A DNA stretch of 64,000 nucleotides from Reticulitermes speratus (lineage: Eukaryota > Arthropoda > Insecta > Blattodea > Rhinotermitidae), in NCBI GenBank assembly GCA_021186555.1, contig JAJKFL010000004.1, positions 10,484,001 through 10,548,000 of the forward strand, read 5' to 3'. The notes under the pieces are model-generated. The model was not told the origin of the DNA. It did no database searches and saw nothing but the letters and a program-made list of their open reading frames with translations. Numbering within the stretch: the stretch's first letter is position 1; the number at the start of each line of letters is the position of its first letter. The position numbers and the translations under genes are program-made. This document shows positions 32,430-43,560 of this stretch, piece by piece.

Positions 32430-32610
32430 TCGTCTGTCGTGTAACGTTGTCTTCGGGTGGGTGGTTTCCGACGTTTCGAAAGAACGTGTTGTCTTCATTG
32501 TCAAGAGTCAAGTGGGATCAGAAGAATTCTTCATTCGTCTTAGTTCACTTAATCCTTGAGAATGAGGCAATACGTTCCGTCGAAACGTCGAGAACCACTC
32601 ATAAAATGAA
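32430..32610. mobile_element. Palindromic family 2 relative, decayed
   Basis: GGTGGTTTCCGACGTTTCG on the left and TCGAAACGTCGAGAACCACT on the right are mirrored ends. Between them CCTTGAGAATGAGGC is a degenerate CUGANGA region. Confidence 0.5.
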
Positions 32611-32689
32611 GCAACGTCACTTCCGAGAAACCCTGTATCAGGCTCGCAACCGAGAGGAGGGTATTGCTGCCAGGCTGAAGCCCCAAATC

Positions 32690-33030
32690 GAAACTTAAAA
32701 AATAAAAATTCTGTAGACATGATATCATGGATTTTACGTGATTTACCCTTCGGCCACTGAAATCGGCTGATGACTGTTGCATTGAAATTTCGAAAAATAA
32801 AATAAAAAAAATTAGCAATATGTAAACATTTTTCTAGTTTTAATTTTCTCTGTAACCTAACATGCTGTCGGCTCGCAGATTTTGAAGTGGGTTTTCTTTA
32901 TGTTATATTTACGACATGATTTTTATAACATAATTTTTTAAAATCAATCATAAATTATATATAACTTCAGGGTCAGCAAGCCCCCCCCCCCCCACAATGA
33001 AAAATTTTGGGTGCACGCGTGGTCGGAATC
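32690..33030. repeat. Dispersed repeat shared with 55398-55553
   Basis: TGTGATTTACCCTT-like sequence and CACTGAAATCGGCTGATGAC (about 32755) match the reverse complement of 55398-55500. The stretch GGGTCAGCAAGCCC..TTGGGTGCACGCG at 32970-33020 resembles the right end of the element at 54872-55554. Boundaries unclear. Confidence 0.4.
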
Positions 33031-33952
33031 CTCAACAATTGCAATGGTTCTGCAGCGTCGAATTACCTCCGTAGTGTGTCCTCATTTCATGTACTTTAGT
33101 TCCAAGCTGGTAGGCCATTAAATTACCGAATACCAGTATAAGACATATTTCTTGTACCGATTTTAGACTGCGATTGTTTTGACAAACTTCATACTTTTGG
33201 TAAATCTTTTTTACTTTTGGCGATCACCAGTCACTTCGGTGTTCAGTAAGACATACGCGTAATTTGGGCGGGGGGGGGGGGACAAGGGGGGTCAACTGCC
33301 CCCCCCCCAAAATATTTTTTTCTACCTAATAATAATTTTTTTGGCTACCAAGTTGAAGAGGGGAAAATTAAAAAAAAAATTGGTATGAGAGTGTGGGAAA
33401 GTTGGTGTATGTATACTTAGTATTGTATATATTACGTGCATTTGTTTCACATACGAGTATATAAGTTTATTTATACAACAAACGCACACAAATTTGTTTG
33501 CAGTAGTTGCATAAATAAACTTATATATGGGGGGTATGTACGAGTATATGAAGGATTGGTTCAAACCAATCTTCCCCTGTTTCTAACCTGACTCCTTGAC
33601 TTGATTCCTAGTACCCATCGTCGATTTTACTAGCCAAGTTACGTCTATGCAGTAAGTTACGCTGTGACGTGAACATTGGCAGTTTATGGTAACGCTTTTG
33701 CAAATTAAGTCACCGCTACGACACAAACAGACGACACGTGGTTGTTCTGTTTTTGTTAACGCAGACAAAACACCTCGCCACTCCAAACAGGAACACCTTG
33801 TATCGTCAGAATTCACGTCGTTAACCGGAACACACAAAAGTGAACTTCTCCTTACATCGTTGTGTAAATATTTGTCAACTTGCCTGCTGCTGCAGTGTCA
33901 AGTTTAGCCTTCGTACGCCGTCTATTGAAATGTCGGGTCCCTGGGTCTACAG
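33031..33952. other. Unassigned; G and C runs
   Basis: Poly-G (about 33268-33280) followed by poly-C (about 33299-33308), and A/T-rich sequence to 33560. No recognised gene. Confidence 0.4.
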
Positions 33953-34550
33953 CAGGGTTGCCAACTTCAACCCACAGGAGGGCCACATAATTCGTTAAGG
34001 GCTCGCCTGAGGGCCGCAAGTGCGTATACATATATCGAAAGGGTAGGGGGGGAGGACTGAATTCACTATAACGCCGGTATTTACAAACAATAAGTTACAC
34101 TAGAAGTACGTTGAATTACAACGTAATAGGCCGTACTGAACTGTGTAAAACACAAAGGAATATTGGTTTACCGTGTGCTGTCTTGAGAGTGATAAGTTGT
34201 AGTCTGTAAACATTTTCTCTGCTGAGAACTGCGCTCTTCTGGGATATTACGCAGTGTTGACTGGTAGTTCTGTACCGACGTTTCGGGACCTTTCTGTTTA
34301 GACTTCTTGACCCTTGAAGATGCGATCCGATAGGTTGTCCCGAAACGTCGGTACAGAACTACAACTCAACGCTGCGTAATATCCCAGAAGAGCGCAGATC
34401 TCATCTACATCGCGGCGGAAGCCTGAACTCACGCAATTTCTTTGTAAATAAAGTTGCCATAACATGTTCTGTACGCCTGTTATATTGTGTTTTGTAAACT
34501 GTGTTGCTGAAGTATTCACGTGACAAAGGGCCGCATGTTGGTCAGCCCTG
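33953..34550. mobile_element. hAT-like element interrupted by a family 2 palindrome
   Basis: Left end CAGGGTTGCCAACTTC with GAGGGCCAC; right end AAGGGCCGCATGTTGG then TCAGCCCTG. This is the GGGCCGC-type hAT end. The 8-bp flanks GTCTACAG and GCCTAGAC agree at only five positions. Inside, 34221-34430 is a separate insertion. Confidence 0.55.
34221..34430. mobile_element. Palindromic element, family 2 (nested)
   Basis: Arms GAACTGCGCTCTTCTGGGAT and the mirror AATATCCCAGAAGAGCGCAG. Inner left ACCGACGTTTCGGGACC; right CUUGAAGAUG, ..., UUGUCCC GAAAC GUC GGUAC. Tail CATCGCGGCGGAAGCCTGAA on the right. Confidence 0.7.
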
Positions 34551-35157
34551 GCCTAGACTTCCTGGACTTCCGGCAGGTCCGACGCAAGTTGGAATTGAGT
34601 ATACATATGAACATATATATATACGCGCACACATACACACACACACACACACACATATCCACACAAGGGTGTCCATTTGAAATCCAAATTTCTAACATAC
34701 TGAAACCTGATCGGCCGCAACACGACCGCCCTGCCGGCTGTTATCGCCCAGTAGTATTCTTCCGCCACCTCCGTCTCATTGTGCTTTCACTACCGTAAGA
34801 AAAAAAATTCGGCGCCATTCGAAAAACGTTACTATTCCAATTTTTAAACTTGTTTTAAAATTGCGTAAGTCGGGGAGTGTCTGCACTGATATCGAGGTTA
34901 CCATGGCGCCGTGACAGACGGCGCTCGGCGTCTGTACGGTCTCTGCTTCGATTCTCCGCCACCGAGCAATTTGGATCGCAAGGTAACATATCTCATTTGT
35001 TTTAAGGAGTGCCCCTTTTGGTATCCTAGCCCCAACACCGATTTTACTAACAAATTTTTCCTGCTTTTCCTCAGCCTCACCAGATACGTGCCCCGTATAG
35101 TACCTCGAATTATGCATCGACTGCTTCCTTTCATTTATACATCCTACCCTTCGACAA
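34551..35157. other. Unassigned; TA/CA microsatellite
   Basis: (TA)n and (CA)n at 34613-34655. Otherwise nothing recognised. Confidence 0.4.
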
Positions 35158-35296
35158 TGGGGGCACGCGGTGGTGCAGTTGGTTGAGGCACGGCGCTACA
35201 AGCCGGAAGGTCGCGGGTTCGATTCCCGATGGTGTTACTGGAATTTTTCATTGACCAAATCCTTCCGGCTGCACTATGGCCCTGGGGTCGACTCAG
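35158..35296 (+). mobile_element. SINE family C, 3'-truncated
   Basis: A box GTGGTGCAGTTGGTTGAGGC, B box GGGTTCGATTCCC, TTACTGGAATTTTTCATTGA, CACTATGGCCCTGGGGTCGA, then the match stops at about 35296. Confidence 0.85.
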
Positions 35297-35552
35297 AAGA
35301 CCAAGAAGCAACACCAGCGAACTATGTTCTACAAGAATACGAAGTTTTGCTGAAATTTGTAACAGATTTTACGATATTATCCAATCAAACGTATGTATTT
35401 ACAAATTCTAGTCTTCGAGCCTTATGAAACGTGTCGTGGGTCGACTTTCCTACAATACAAAACGTCAGTTCTTGAAAGTTGTAAGTGCCTTCCATTTTAA
35501 AGCCGAACTCTTTGGTAAGTATTTATATTCGGGAATTACCGTGTTGAAATCG

Positions 35553-35832
35553 AGCCGGGATTACCGTAGTCGGTATAGCGACTCGGCTGCGGGATGGACG
35601 GTCCGGGCTTTAAATCCCGGTAGAGGCAAGAGATTTTTCTGTTCTCCAAAATATCCAGACCGGCTCTGGGGATGATCTAGCCTCCTATTGAATGCGTACT
35701 GGGGTTATATTCCTGGGTTAAACTGGCCGGGGCGTGAACTTGAGTCACCTACATCTAATGCCGAGGTTAAGAATGAGTGGAGTTATAATGCTACTCCCCC
35801 TATACGTCTTCATGGCGGGTTGAAATCTCGGA
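35553..35832 (+). mobile_element. SINE family B
   Basis: A box TTACCGTAGTCGGTATAGCG, B-box region GGGCTTTAAATCCCG (TTCGA changed), GGCAAGAGATTTTTCTGTTC, CCAGACCGGCTCTGGGG, GGCCGGGGCGTGAAC, 3' AAGAATGAGTGGAGTTATAA. Confidence 0.85.
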
Positions 35833-36185
35833 CGTGTTATTGGCCGCTGGGACTTAGCTTGTTTCTTTGATATTACTCAAAACTGTAGAACAGGTAACCT
35901 TACAGATAAAATAATTCAATTCTTGAAAATCTCACAGTCGTTAGTCAGGAAATGGCCCGCTTTTCATTAAAGTGTTCTCAAAGTAGCCCGCTACAGGACA
36001 ATAAGCCGAGCCAGACAAGTTCAGTGCAAAACATTATAAGAAGAGTTCACTCCTATGCAGATCCTTCTAACTCTGACATTGCAGGCAAAATTTATTATTC
36101 TCTGGGTAATGTTTTTCCTTCAGTCTAAAGAAATTCCTCTTCCAAACTGCAAAATTATTGATATAATGGAGATAGTATTTTTTTT

Positions 36186-36428
36186 TCCATGGCGCAACAG
36201 CTCCTAGTGGGCCAGGCCTCTTCATTATCGAGGCTTCACCATCACACACAGACACACCACACTAGGTAAGACTCCTCTCGACGAGTGATCAGCCCGTCGC
36301 AGAGACCTCTACCTGCAAAACACACAACACTCACAAGAGACAGACATCCATGCCCCCGGCGAGATTCGAACCCACAATCACAGCAAGTGAGCGGCCGCAG
36401 ACCAACGCCTTAGACCGCGGGAGATTAT
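36186..36428 (-). mobile_element. SINE family D, with 3' domain
   Basis: Minus strand: head CGGTCTAAGGCGTTGGTCTG, B-box GGGTTCGAATCTC, GCATGGATGTCTGTCTCTTG, GGTAGAGGTCTCTGCGACGG, GTGTGGTGTGTCTGTGTG and a 3' domain GAGGCCTGGCCCACTAGGAG, CTGTTGCGCCATGG. Confidence 0.82.
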
Positions 36429-37099
36429 AATTACGTATTTCAAAATATATGATATAAGCATATTTGAAATATAGGTCTAAATCAGTTTCATTTTTAGGGA
36501 ACAGAAGTTAATGAGGTCGAGTGTTAAATATTTCCGTCTTGTTTTATGGCGAAGGACAAATGATTCTAACATATAAGCCAGGACAGCTGAGCTTGACTTA
36601 ATGAATAAAGCTCGATGGCAGGAATTTTTTAGAGGAATGCAGTGATTGTAAATATTCTTCGTATATTCATACAATTACAAAATTATTATTTTGAGGAAAC
36701 TGAACTGTGGTTGACTAGTGGAGGAAAAGTTTCTATAATCAGCCATTCTGAGACACGAAATACATTTGCGCTTAGTGATGCAACATCTGAGTGCTGAAAA
36801 ACGTTTCTGAAAAAAAGAACGATAAAGGTATAGCAGCACGTGTTCAACAGGACGGCTTTTATTAAGCAGGTTCTGTACGTGTAAACAAGGTCATTAATAG
36901 TGCGTCAAGTGGGTGAATCTTAGAAGATGGGTCGTGTGCGGATAGCGTATCGGCACAGCTGTTCAATACTTACGCAAGCAAATCTGTTTGTGACGCACAG
37001 TATTTACTGAAACGAGTCGGTATTGAGTGCATGAAATAATTCATGACAGAATTAATCCTAGACAGTTAATTGTCTGACGAGTCGCTGAGATGTGGTGTT
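36429..37099. other. Unassigned sequence
   Basis: No recognised feature. Confidence 0.35.
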
Positions 37100-37875
37100 C
37101 ATATATCACATCATATCATATGTTATATATATATCATATGTTATATATCTAACACTAACTAACTAACTAACTAACTAACTCCATGGAGCACAGTCCTTCT
37201 TGAGAAGCTAACAGGTCGTCAGCTAATCAAGAAATTCCCCGCGTTTTATGGAACCCGAAGGTTCATTACCGCACTCACAAGAGCCCGCATATATGTTATA
37301 TATCATATAATATATGTCATATCATATATTGTCACATGTCATACATCCTATATTATATGTCATATATCATATATTATATGTCATATATATGTCATATCAT
37401 ATATATATTTATCATATATATATTTATCATATATAATCTTTTCATATCATATCATATATAATATATACCATACGTCATGTATATCATATATCACATATAA
37501 TATATATCATATATTATACGTCATACCATATCATATATCACATATATATATCATATATCATATATGTCATGTCATATATATCGTATCATATATATAATCA
37601 TATCATATATCGTATATACGTCATATATATATAATATATATCGCATATCATATATACGTCATATATATCATATATCACATATATACCATATATATCTTAT
37701 CATATATAATATATATCATATCATATATATATATCACATATCATGTATCACATATATACCATATATATCTTATCATATATAATATATATATCATATAATA
37801 TATATCATACGTCATATATCACATATATATTCATACGTCATATATCACATATCATATATCACATATCATATATCA
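37100..37875. repeat. AT-rich tandem array of ATATATCATATATCAT type
   Basis: About 640 bp of irregular TATATCATA / TATGTCATA repeats, split by a LINE tail at 37152-37290. The many frames rich in Tyr, Ile, His and Ser here are artefacts. Likely able to form cruciforms because of dense alternating A/T. Confidence 0.85.
37152..37290 (-). mobile_element. LINE L1 3' tail inside the AT array
   Basis: Minus strand ends in (TTAG)6 after CCATGGAGTTAG; then AGCTTCTCAAGAAGGACTGT, CGCGGGGAATTTCTTGATTA and GAACCTTCGGGTTCCATAAA complemented. Only the 3' UTR and the end of the coding tail are present. Confidence 0.85.
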
Positions 37876-37985
37876 CACCATATCAGCCATCAGCACCGTC
37901 CAACTCAAAACAGCAGCGAGCTGCCGTCACGTATTGGTCAGATCTAATGCCATTGCTATAGTTTACTTGGGAGTTCTGTCAAGCC

Positions 37986-38426
37986 CGTTCCCACGACTGG
38001 TACGTATGGTAGATATCTGTCACAAGTGGATGCTTGTCAAGTCGTGGGAGCGGTGTATTTGTAAAAATACTTACCACTTGTCCGTTTTCCACCGGCAATC
38101 GATAAATATGACAATAGTCAAAGAAATCGCCAATGTTTGTTTACACCAATTCGAGATTTGTCGCCTTCCAACGACTCGTTTAAACTTGACAATGCAGATA
38201 GTGACTTTGTGTGGGCAATCAGCATTATTTGGGTACGTCGAGTAACCAAGTACACGAGTTGTGGGAACGCGAAAACAATGATGAGGCAAATATTTGGCAA
38301 GCGTACCTGGGTACAAATTATTGCAATATAAACCAGTCATGGAAACAGTATGACAACCATCGACTCGGCTCATTGTAAAATTCACAATTATTGGCGCATT
38401 TGTCAAATACACTAGTCGTGGGAACG
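37986..38426. mobile_element. Possible MITE with CGTTCCCACGACT ends
   Basis: CGTTCCCACGACTGGT (37986-) and ACTAGTCGTGGGAACG (-38426) are inverted ends. Two more degenerate copies in the minus direction lie inside (AAGTCGTGGGAGCG at about 38039; GAGTTGTGGGAACGCG at about 38257). No transposase. Confidence 0.5.
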
Positions 38427-38685
38427 CGGCTCTACACCGCAATACTACGTTCATTGCTGTATTCTGACTGATATGTGTGTTGTGTGTGGCGTGTGCGTGT
38501 GCGTGCGCGCGGGCGGGCGCGTGTGTAAACCGTGAAGTCGCACAGAATGCAGATCTTAAACGCCCTGTTACAAGTATCTTCATACTCAGAACAATACAAT
38601 TCACGACCTTACAAATTATTTCACTGATAAGATTATTTAAATATTGTCCTCTAGCCAGTGAATTCGGATTGCTTTTGTGCCCTGA
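38427..38685. other. Unassigned; GT/GC-rich patch
   Basis: (TG/CG)n at 38470-38526. The last 14 bases belong to the target duplication of the next SINE. Confidence 0.4.
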
Positions 38686-38947
38686 TCGCTACGGGCTGGA
38701 CGGTTCGGGGATCGAATCCCTGTGGGGGCGAGATTTTTCGCACCCGTCCAGACCGTCCCTGGGGCCCACCCAGCCTCCTATACAATGGGTACCGGGTCTC
38801 TTTCCCGGAGGGTAAAGCGGCCGGGGCGTGGAGTTGACCACCCACCTTCATCTAGCGCCGAGGTTAAAGAAAGAGTAGAGCTATACGTCTAATACCCCTC
38901 TGGGACTTCATGGCCCGTTCTAGGGGAACTTTACCTTTTACCTTTAC
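38686..38947 (+). mobile_element. SINE family A, 5'-truncated, perfect 14-bp duplication
   Basis: Begins TCGCTACGGGCTGGACGG (A box missing), B box GGGGATCGAATCCC, full body, and 3' (CTTTTAC)-type repeats. CTTTTGTGCCCTGA flanks it at 38672-38685 and 38948-38961, so truncation happened at insertion. Confidence 0.9.
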
Positions 38948-38961
38948 CTTTTGTGCCCTGA

Positions 38962-39337
38962 ACAGTAACTTTATGACGCAAAGTGCTTACTTTGCATGGC
39001 CTTACAAACGCCTCGAAGCACGTCATCTGGACAGGCTTACTGAAAAATACGGAATGATTCAGCGCCTGCTTGGTGGAAATTGATTTTTTTATGTTTATAT
39101 CACTGAATAATTAATGATCCTTCCTTACCAACAACAGATTGGACGTATATTTGTATTGAACCGGTACGTCGATAAAGCTAGTACACGAGACTGATTTATA
39201 TACGTCTTCACGCATGCGTACAGCTTTACTTCGTAACGTAAAGATAGGGCGATGGGTAACAGACAGCTGCCGTGTATTTGTAAGATAATTACATAAATAG
39301 TAGCTTATAGTTTCATTACTTCATCACATAAAACTAA
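38962..39337. other. Unassigned sequence
   Basis: No recognised feature. Confidence 0.35.
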
Positions 39338-39576
39338 GGGAATTAAAAGGAGGAGGATGAGATGTGTAACACGTGTAGCACGCACAGGGAAGCTGTGGAA
39401 ATATGCACAGGTACAGCATGCGCCAAATAAATCTGCCGCTGGGCGAAACACGGGAATTAAAAGGAGGAGGAATAAGAAAATGTGCCAAACACACGTAACA
39501 CGCCAACAAGGGAATAGTGATGGAACTATGCACAGGTACAGCATGCGCCAAATAAATCTGCCGCTGGGCGAAACAC
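39338..39576. repeat. Two-copy tandem duplication (114 and 125 bp)
   Basis: 39338-39451 and 39452-39576 both run from GGGAATTAAAAGGAGGAGGA to CCGCTGGGCGAAACAC. The second has about 11 extra bases near CCAACAAGGGAATAGTG. Confidence 0.85.
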
Positions 39577-40099
39577 TGCTGCGTCTCTCCAACTCTTCCA
39601 CTATCATAGATGCTTCAGTGTCAGTCAGCTCTTAGCCATGGCGCTGTTAACATATCTTAGTTGTGCAAATGCCTTCTCTTTGTTCAGTGACGACGTCGTA
39701 GCGCTGCTCTAAAAGACTGCACTGTGTCATGTACAGCCAAATATGCGCAGTTGCCAACTTTAGAGAAACTTCGCGGTAGCTAATTCCGCATATAATGGTT
39801 GCCACCATCAGGACTACAGGCAAACCATAGGCCTATGGTGAACGTGGTGACTGTGTCTCTCTCTGTTAACAAACACAAACGCCGTCTGCTGGAACACTCA
39901 CGTTCAATGACACTAGTTCTGTAAATATTGTCATGTTATTATCTTTTTATGTTAGGCAGTAGATCCTTTTACTCCCCTGCTCTCTGATTCACACTTGGAC
40001 CTTCTCTCAAGCGTATCGCGGAAAATTTATCTGACTCTGTTTCTACACAGTTTTAGTTAGACAACATAAAGGGATACGATCATTAGAAAAATTAAGAGT
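39577..40099. other. Unassigned sequence
   Basis: No recognised feature. Confidence 0.35.
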
Positions 40100-40320
40100 A
40101 GATGGGAGGATAATATTAAATTGTAGAGCACCTTAAGAAATAGGATATGAAGATGTTGAATAAATTCAATTGATTTAGGGTGTGACAAAAAATTGTGTTT
40201 TTAGTGATCACAGTAATGGATATACGTAGTATTTTGGTTCCACAAAGGGCGGGGAATTCTTGACCAGCTCAGCGCCCGTCAGCTTATCAAGAAAAACCTC
40301 ACAACGTGGAGTTATACCGT
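40100..40320 (+). mobile_element. LINE L1 3' end, decayed
   Basis: AGTAGATGGGAGGATAATAT, then GGTTCCACAAAGGGCGGGGA, ATTCTTGACCAGCTCAGCGC and AACGTGGAGTTA, with an unrelated or very diverged stretch between. Confidence 0.6.
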
Positions 40321-40398
40321 CAATTTAATATGATGACTACAGAGTGTCATGAGAAACATCTTTTTACAAACCTTAAATCTTGTCTTAAAATAATTAAA

Positions 40399-40426
40399 TC
40401 ATTCCACTGCAGTGGAATGATTTAAC
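40399..40426. repeat. Perfect 28-bp palindrome
   Basis: AAATCATTCCACTG followed immediately by its reverse complement CAGTGGAATGATTT. No flanking element was recognised. Confidence 0.8.
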
Positions 40427-40885
40427 TGTTGCAGTATGTGGTACATTTCGCTGAAGTTTGTCGTGGTTTTAAACATAACCTTTAAAATTTCGGAAAGATC
40501 GGGGAAGCAGTGTGAGGAGGAAGAGGATAATGCATGATCACGTATAGAAGAAAACAGAGTCAGGATTTAATGAACAGATCCAGTTGAAGGATCATGACCT
40601 TGTTGATGCAATAAAACACTTGTTTACCCGATATGCAATCTGGTGTCACCTCGCGTCATCTAAAGATCAACGAATTCCTTAAGCTCGAGGACAAATATAA
40701 CAAAGAGACACGCAGATTGATGCTCGGCCAGACTGTGCGAGCTGCCGTGTCGAACTACTTGGCTAATTGTAACAGTTAATTAAAGAGGTAATTAAAACTA
40801 TAACGAATATTAGTGGCAGCAGGTGGGAACGACCTCTGAACTCTGAGAAAATTCTTTATGCTAAACACTGTACTTCCCATGTGGT
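40427..40885. other. Unassigned sequence
   Basis: No recognised feature. Confidence 0.35.
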
Positions 40886-41155
40886 GGCCGGGAATTAGAA
40901 TAGCCCCAACGTACCCCATCGTGTCGGTAAGAGGCGACTAAAACGGGGACCCAGTGCTGGGCCACCCTGCCTCCCGGGGACATAAATACGGAGACACTGG
41001 AGAAGGAAAACTCATATAAAACCTGATCCACCAGAGTGGTGGTTAGGCAAGGGGCTAACAACCCATTCCTGTAAAACATTTTTTCGTTCAGAAGCACAAC
41101 GAAATGAGAGGCTAAGGTCAAACTCAAAGGACCGTAATGCCATAGAAAAAGAAGA
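40886..41155 (+). mobile_element. Possible LINE 5' leader fragment (family L5)
   Basis: GTGGTGGCCGGGAATTAGAA, CATCGTGTCGGTAAGAGGCG, CAAGGGGCTAACAACCCATT and a 3' (GAA)n. The phrase GGGGCTAACAAC also occurs in the fragment at 47752. I recall this type of sequence upstream of insect LINE endonuclease frames, so the assignment rests on memory. Confidence 0.4.
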
Positions 41156-41167
41156 AGAAGAAACACT

Positions 41168-41396
41168 GTACCCTAAGGCGTGGGTCTACAGCAACTCGCT
41201 TGCTGGGATTGCGGGTTCGAATCCCGCCGGAGGCATGGATGTCTGTCTCTTGTGAGTGTTGTGTGTTGTCAGGTAGAGGTCTGTGCTTCGGGCTGGTCAC
41301 TCGTTCAGGAGACCTACCGAGTATGGTGTGTGTGAGTGTGATCGTGAAGCCTCACAGAGGAGCCTAGGTCCACTAGGGCTGTCGAGACATGAGAAA
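41168..41396 (+). mobile_element. SINE family D
   Basis: Head AAGGCGTGGGTCTACAGCAA, B box GGGTTCGAATCCC, GCATGGATGTCTGTCTCTTG, GGTAGAGGTCTGTGCTTCGG, 3' domain CCTAGGTCCACTAGGGCTGT, CGAGACATGAG. Flanks AAACACTGTA and AAACACTATA may be a 10-bp duplication. Confidence 0.82.
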
Positions 41397-41407
41397 AAAC
41401 ACTATAT

Positions 41408-41470
41408 CAGGGGTGGCGAGCTACAAGAGCTTGGAGAGCCGCACTTAGCAGGAAACTTGAACAACATCAT
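41408..41470. mobile_element. Possible hAT left-end fragment
   Basis: CAGGGGTGGCGAGCTACAAG with GGAGAGCCGCAC resembles the CAGGGGTGG..GAGCCGC end of some hAT elements. No right end found. Confidence 0.35.
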
Positions 41471-41903
41471 GTTTTCATTCTTCAAGTCAACCGTACGGTA
41501 GCAACATTGCTCAGTGTATGCGAGAACGCAGCCAGCGCTGTCTGTTATCGCCTCAAGGATCTACTGCGTGTTGGGAATCCGTTAAGTGCGGCAGTGTTCT
41601 TTACGAGTAATTTCGATTGTTATTTTTATACAGGAAAATATGGCGCACCTTACCGGTTGACGTGCGTAAACCGCACTGACGGTTGTCCCCCCACGAACTA
41701 GACGACTGAGATGACTCGGACACACTTTTAGAACTCATGGGTAAAACCACGGGAACTCATGGGTAAAACCACGTCCTGCTAAAGATTCTCTAATAGGATT
41801 TATTATCACTGGAGTACCACGAAATATAATCTCTGGAAGGACTGATAAAAGAAATGATGACAGTGACTCATGCCATTTTTTGGAATGCCACGTCGCTTTT
41901 ATA
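41471..41903. other. Unassigned; short direct repeat
   Basis: AACTCATGGGTAAAACCACG occurs twice in tandem at about 41733-41772. Otherwise nothing recognised. Confidence 0.4.
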
Positions 41904-41915
41904 AATGCGGAATTA

Positions 41916-42196
41916 AAATCTGCGGTCTTCTGGGTTATTACGCGGCATAGTGTGGTAATTTTTTACCGACGTTTCGGGACAACGTATCAAGGTTAGTACA
42001 CCTCTATGGGGAGGATATTTTTCGTCACGTCCAGAGATTCGAAACACTTCGATGTTATAGGCGTTCTTTCCCACTCGGACTCTTGACCCGTGAGGATGGG
42101 ACCGATACGTTGTCCCGAAACGTCGGTAAACACGACGCCGCGTAATAGCCCAGAAGACCGCAGATTTCATCAACGTCGCGGCGGAAGCCTGAAATC
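41916..42196. mobile_element. Palindromic element, family 2, perfect 12-bp duplication
   Basis: AATGCGGAATTA is found at 41904-41915 and 42197-42208. Arms AAATCTGCGGTCTTCTGGGT and the mirror CCAGAAGACCGCAGATTT. The asymmetric tail CGTCGCGGCGGAAGCCTGAA is on the right. The inner right arm reads CGUGAGGA, U, GGGAC...GUCCC, GAAAC GUC, GGUAA: hammerhead order with C3 displaced. Best-bounded family 2 copy. Confidence 0.8.
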
Positions 42197-42208
42197 AATG
42201 CGGAATTA

Positions 42209-43435
42209 GTTTGCTGGACAATTAATTTCAGAAACGTAATTAGTGAGAGGAACGCCCTCTGTGTCTAGACAGAGATAACTGAGTGGAAATACGGACACGC
42301 CATATTGATAGAAACTCGGGTTAGCCTGTTCGTTGTTAACTACAAATTTCTAGAGCAAGGCTATTCGCTGTACTTGGGCTTTAATGAAATACTAGTCACT
42401 AGGTTACTGGGCAACGAAACAAGAATATTACACTCGTGTTTAAATCATGTACTAATCTTTTAAAAATATTAATTTCAATAATGCGAATGATAACGCATGG
42501 GCAAAGTAGATGATAAGTTAAGGAAAAGCCTGTCATTTTCATGTGAATAGAAAAAAATACAAAAGGGAACGGCCGTGTATTGGCGGGAAGTGGCAAATTA
42601 TATTTGTCAGCTGAAAGAAGGATGCTGTATTATTAATATCATTTTGGGCAAGAAGTCGCAGTAATTCGAATATCTTCCATGTCTCTATCATCTCTCACTG
42701 ATCATTCTCTGATAATAGGGAGAGAGAGAGAACGACTTTGAAACATTTGTTTGATATTCTCATTGGCGTCGCAGATCGCCCGTTAAAAATTTATGAATTT
42801 TAGTCTCCTTGAGAATTTAAAAATCTTATATAACTTACGCAACAACGCACATTGCCTATTATTATTATTATTTGAATATTAGAGGTTAGCAGGTAGATCG
42901 AAGGTGAACTTGAAACTTGTATTTCAGCATAATGTAGCCCAATGACAGAAGGTTATTTCCACATTGAAGGTCCTCGTATTTAATATGTCATTTATATGCG
43001 TTTCTGCTTTCATAGCTATAGGCTTCATTTACACTGTCAGACACACATTGAGCGTCTGTAATAGGTGAAAGTATGTACATATCGAGCCCATTTTGAATAT
43101 TAACGCCATCTGTAAGACAATGAGAGTAACATATGTTCTCTGTGGGTGACACACATACATATTCATATACTGACTTTTTTTTTGTATATAAACCAATTAA
43201 TTGTAGATGTACCCCCATGTCCGGAACGGGATTCGAACCCGGAATCTCAGTGGGCCTGTTTGCATTATGAATGAATAGAAAATTACGCGACATGTTTAAA
43301 GCAGAGAAGGAGCGACCAACGTCGGGAAGTACTCTTGAAGGCCAGTTATAAGGAAACAATTATATATGGTAATGTAATGGATTTAACTTAACCAAAAACT
43401 TCCCCACACACACACTTCCACGAAGTCTGTGCTAC
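42209..43435. other. Unassigned; possible tRNA-like B box at 43215-43255
   Basis: On the minus strand CCGGGTTCGAATCCCG near 43232 is an isolated B box without a convincing A box. (AG)n at 42719-42731. The rest unrecognised. Confidence 0.35.
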
Positions 43436-43560
43436 ATGTTCAAGGTTAGTGGGTTCCAAGATGTCCCAATTACTTGGACCCGACTAACCTCGAAGATGAA
43501 GGCGATACGTTTTTTCGAAACGTCGGTAAATATTAACCCAGTGCCACACCGACATATCAC
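43436..43560. mobile_element. Palindromic family 2 relative, decayed
   Basis: GTTCCAAGATGTCCC..., then CTCGAAGATGAAGGCGATAC and TTTTCGAAACGTCGGTAAAT. This is the right-arm core with C3 and stem II mutated; only a weak left arm. Confidence 0.4.

Noticed and set aside
33249-33310. Regulatory G-quadruplex
   Set aside because: Single G and C runs of variable length are more likely slippage tracts; no gene is close.
37564-37961. Frames rich in Tyr, Ile, Ser and His in the AT array
   Set aside because: Simple-sequence artefact of TATATCATA repeats.
38071-38604. 177-codon minus-strand frame
   Set aside because: Crosses a probable MITE (37986-38426) and a GT/GC simple repeat; the His/Ala-rich part comes from the latter.
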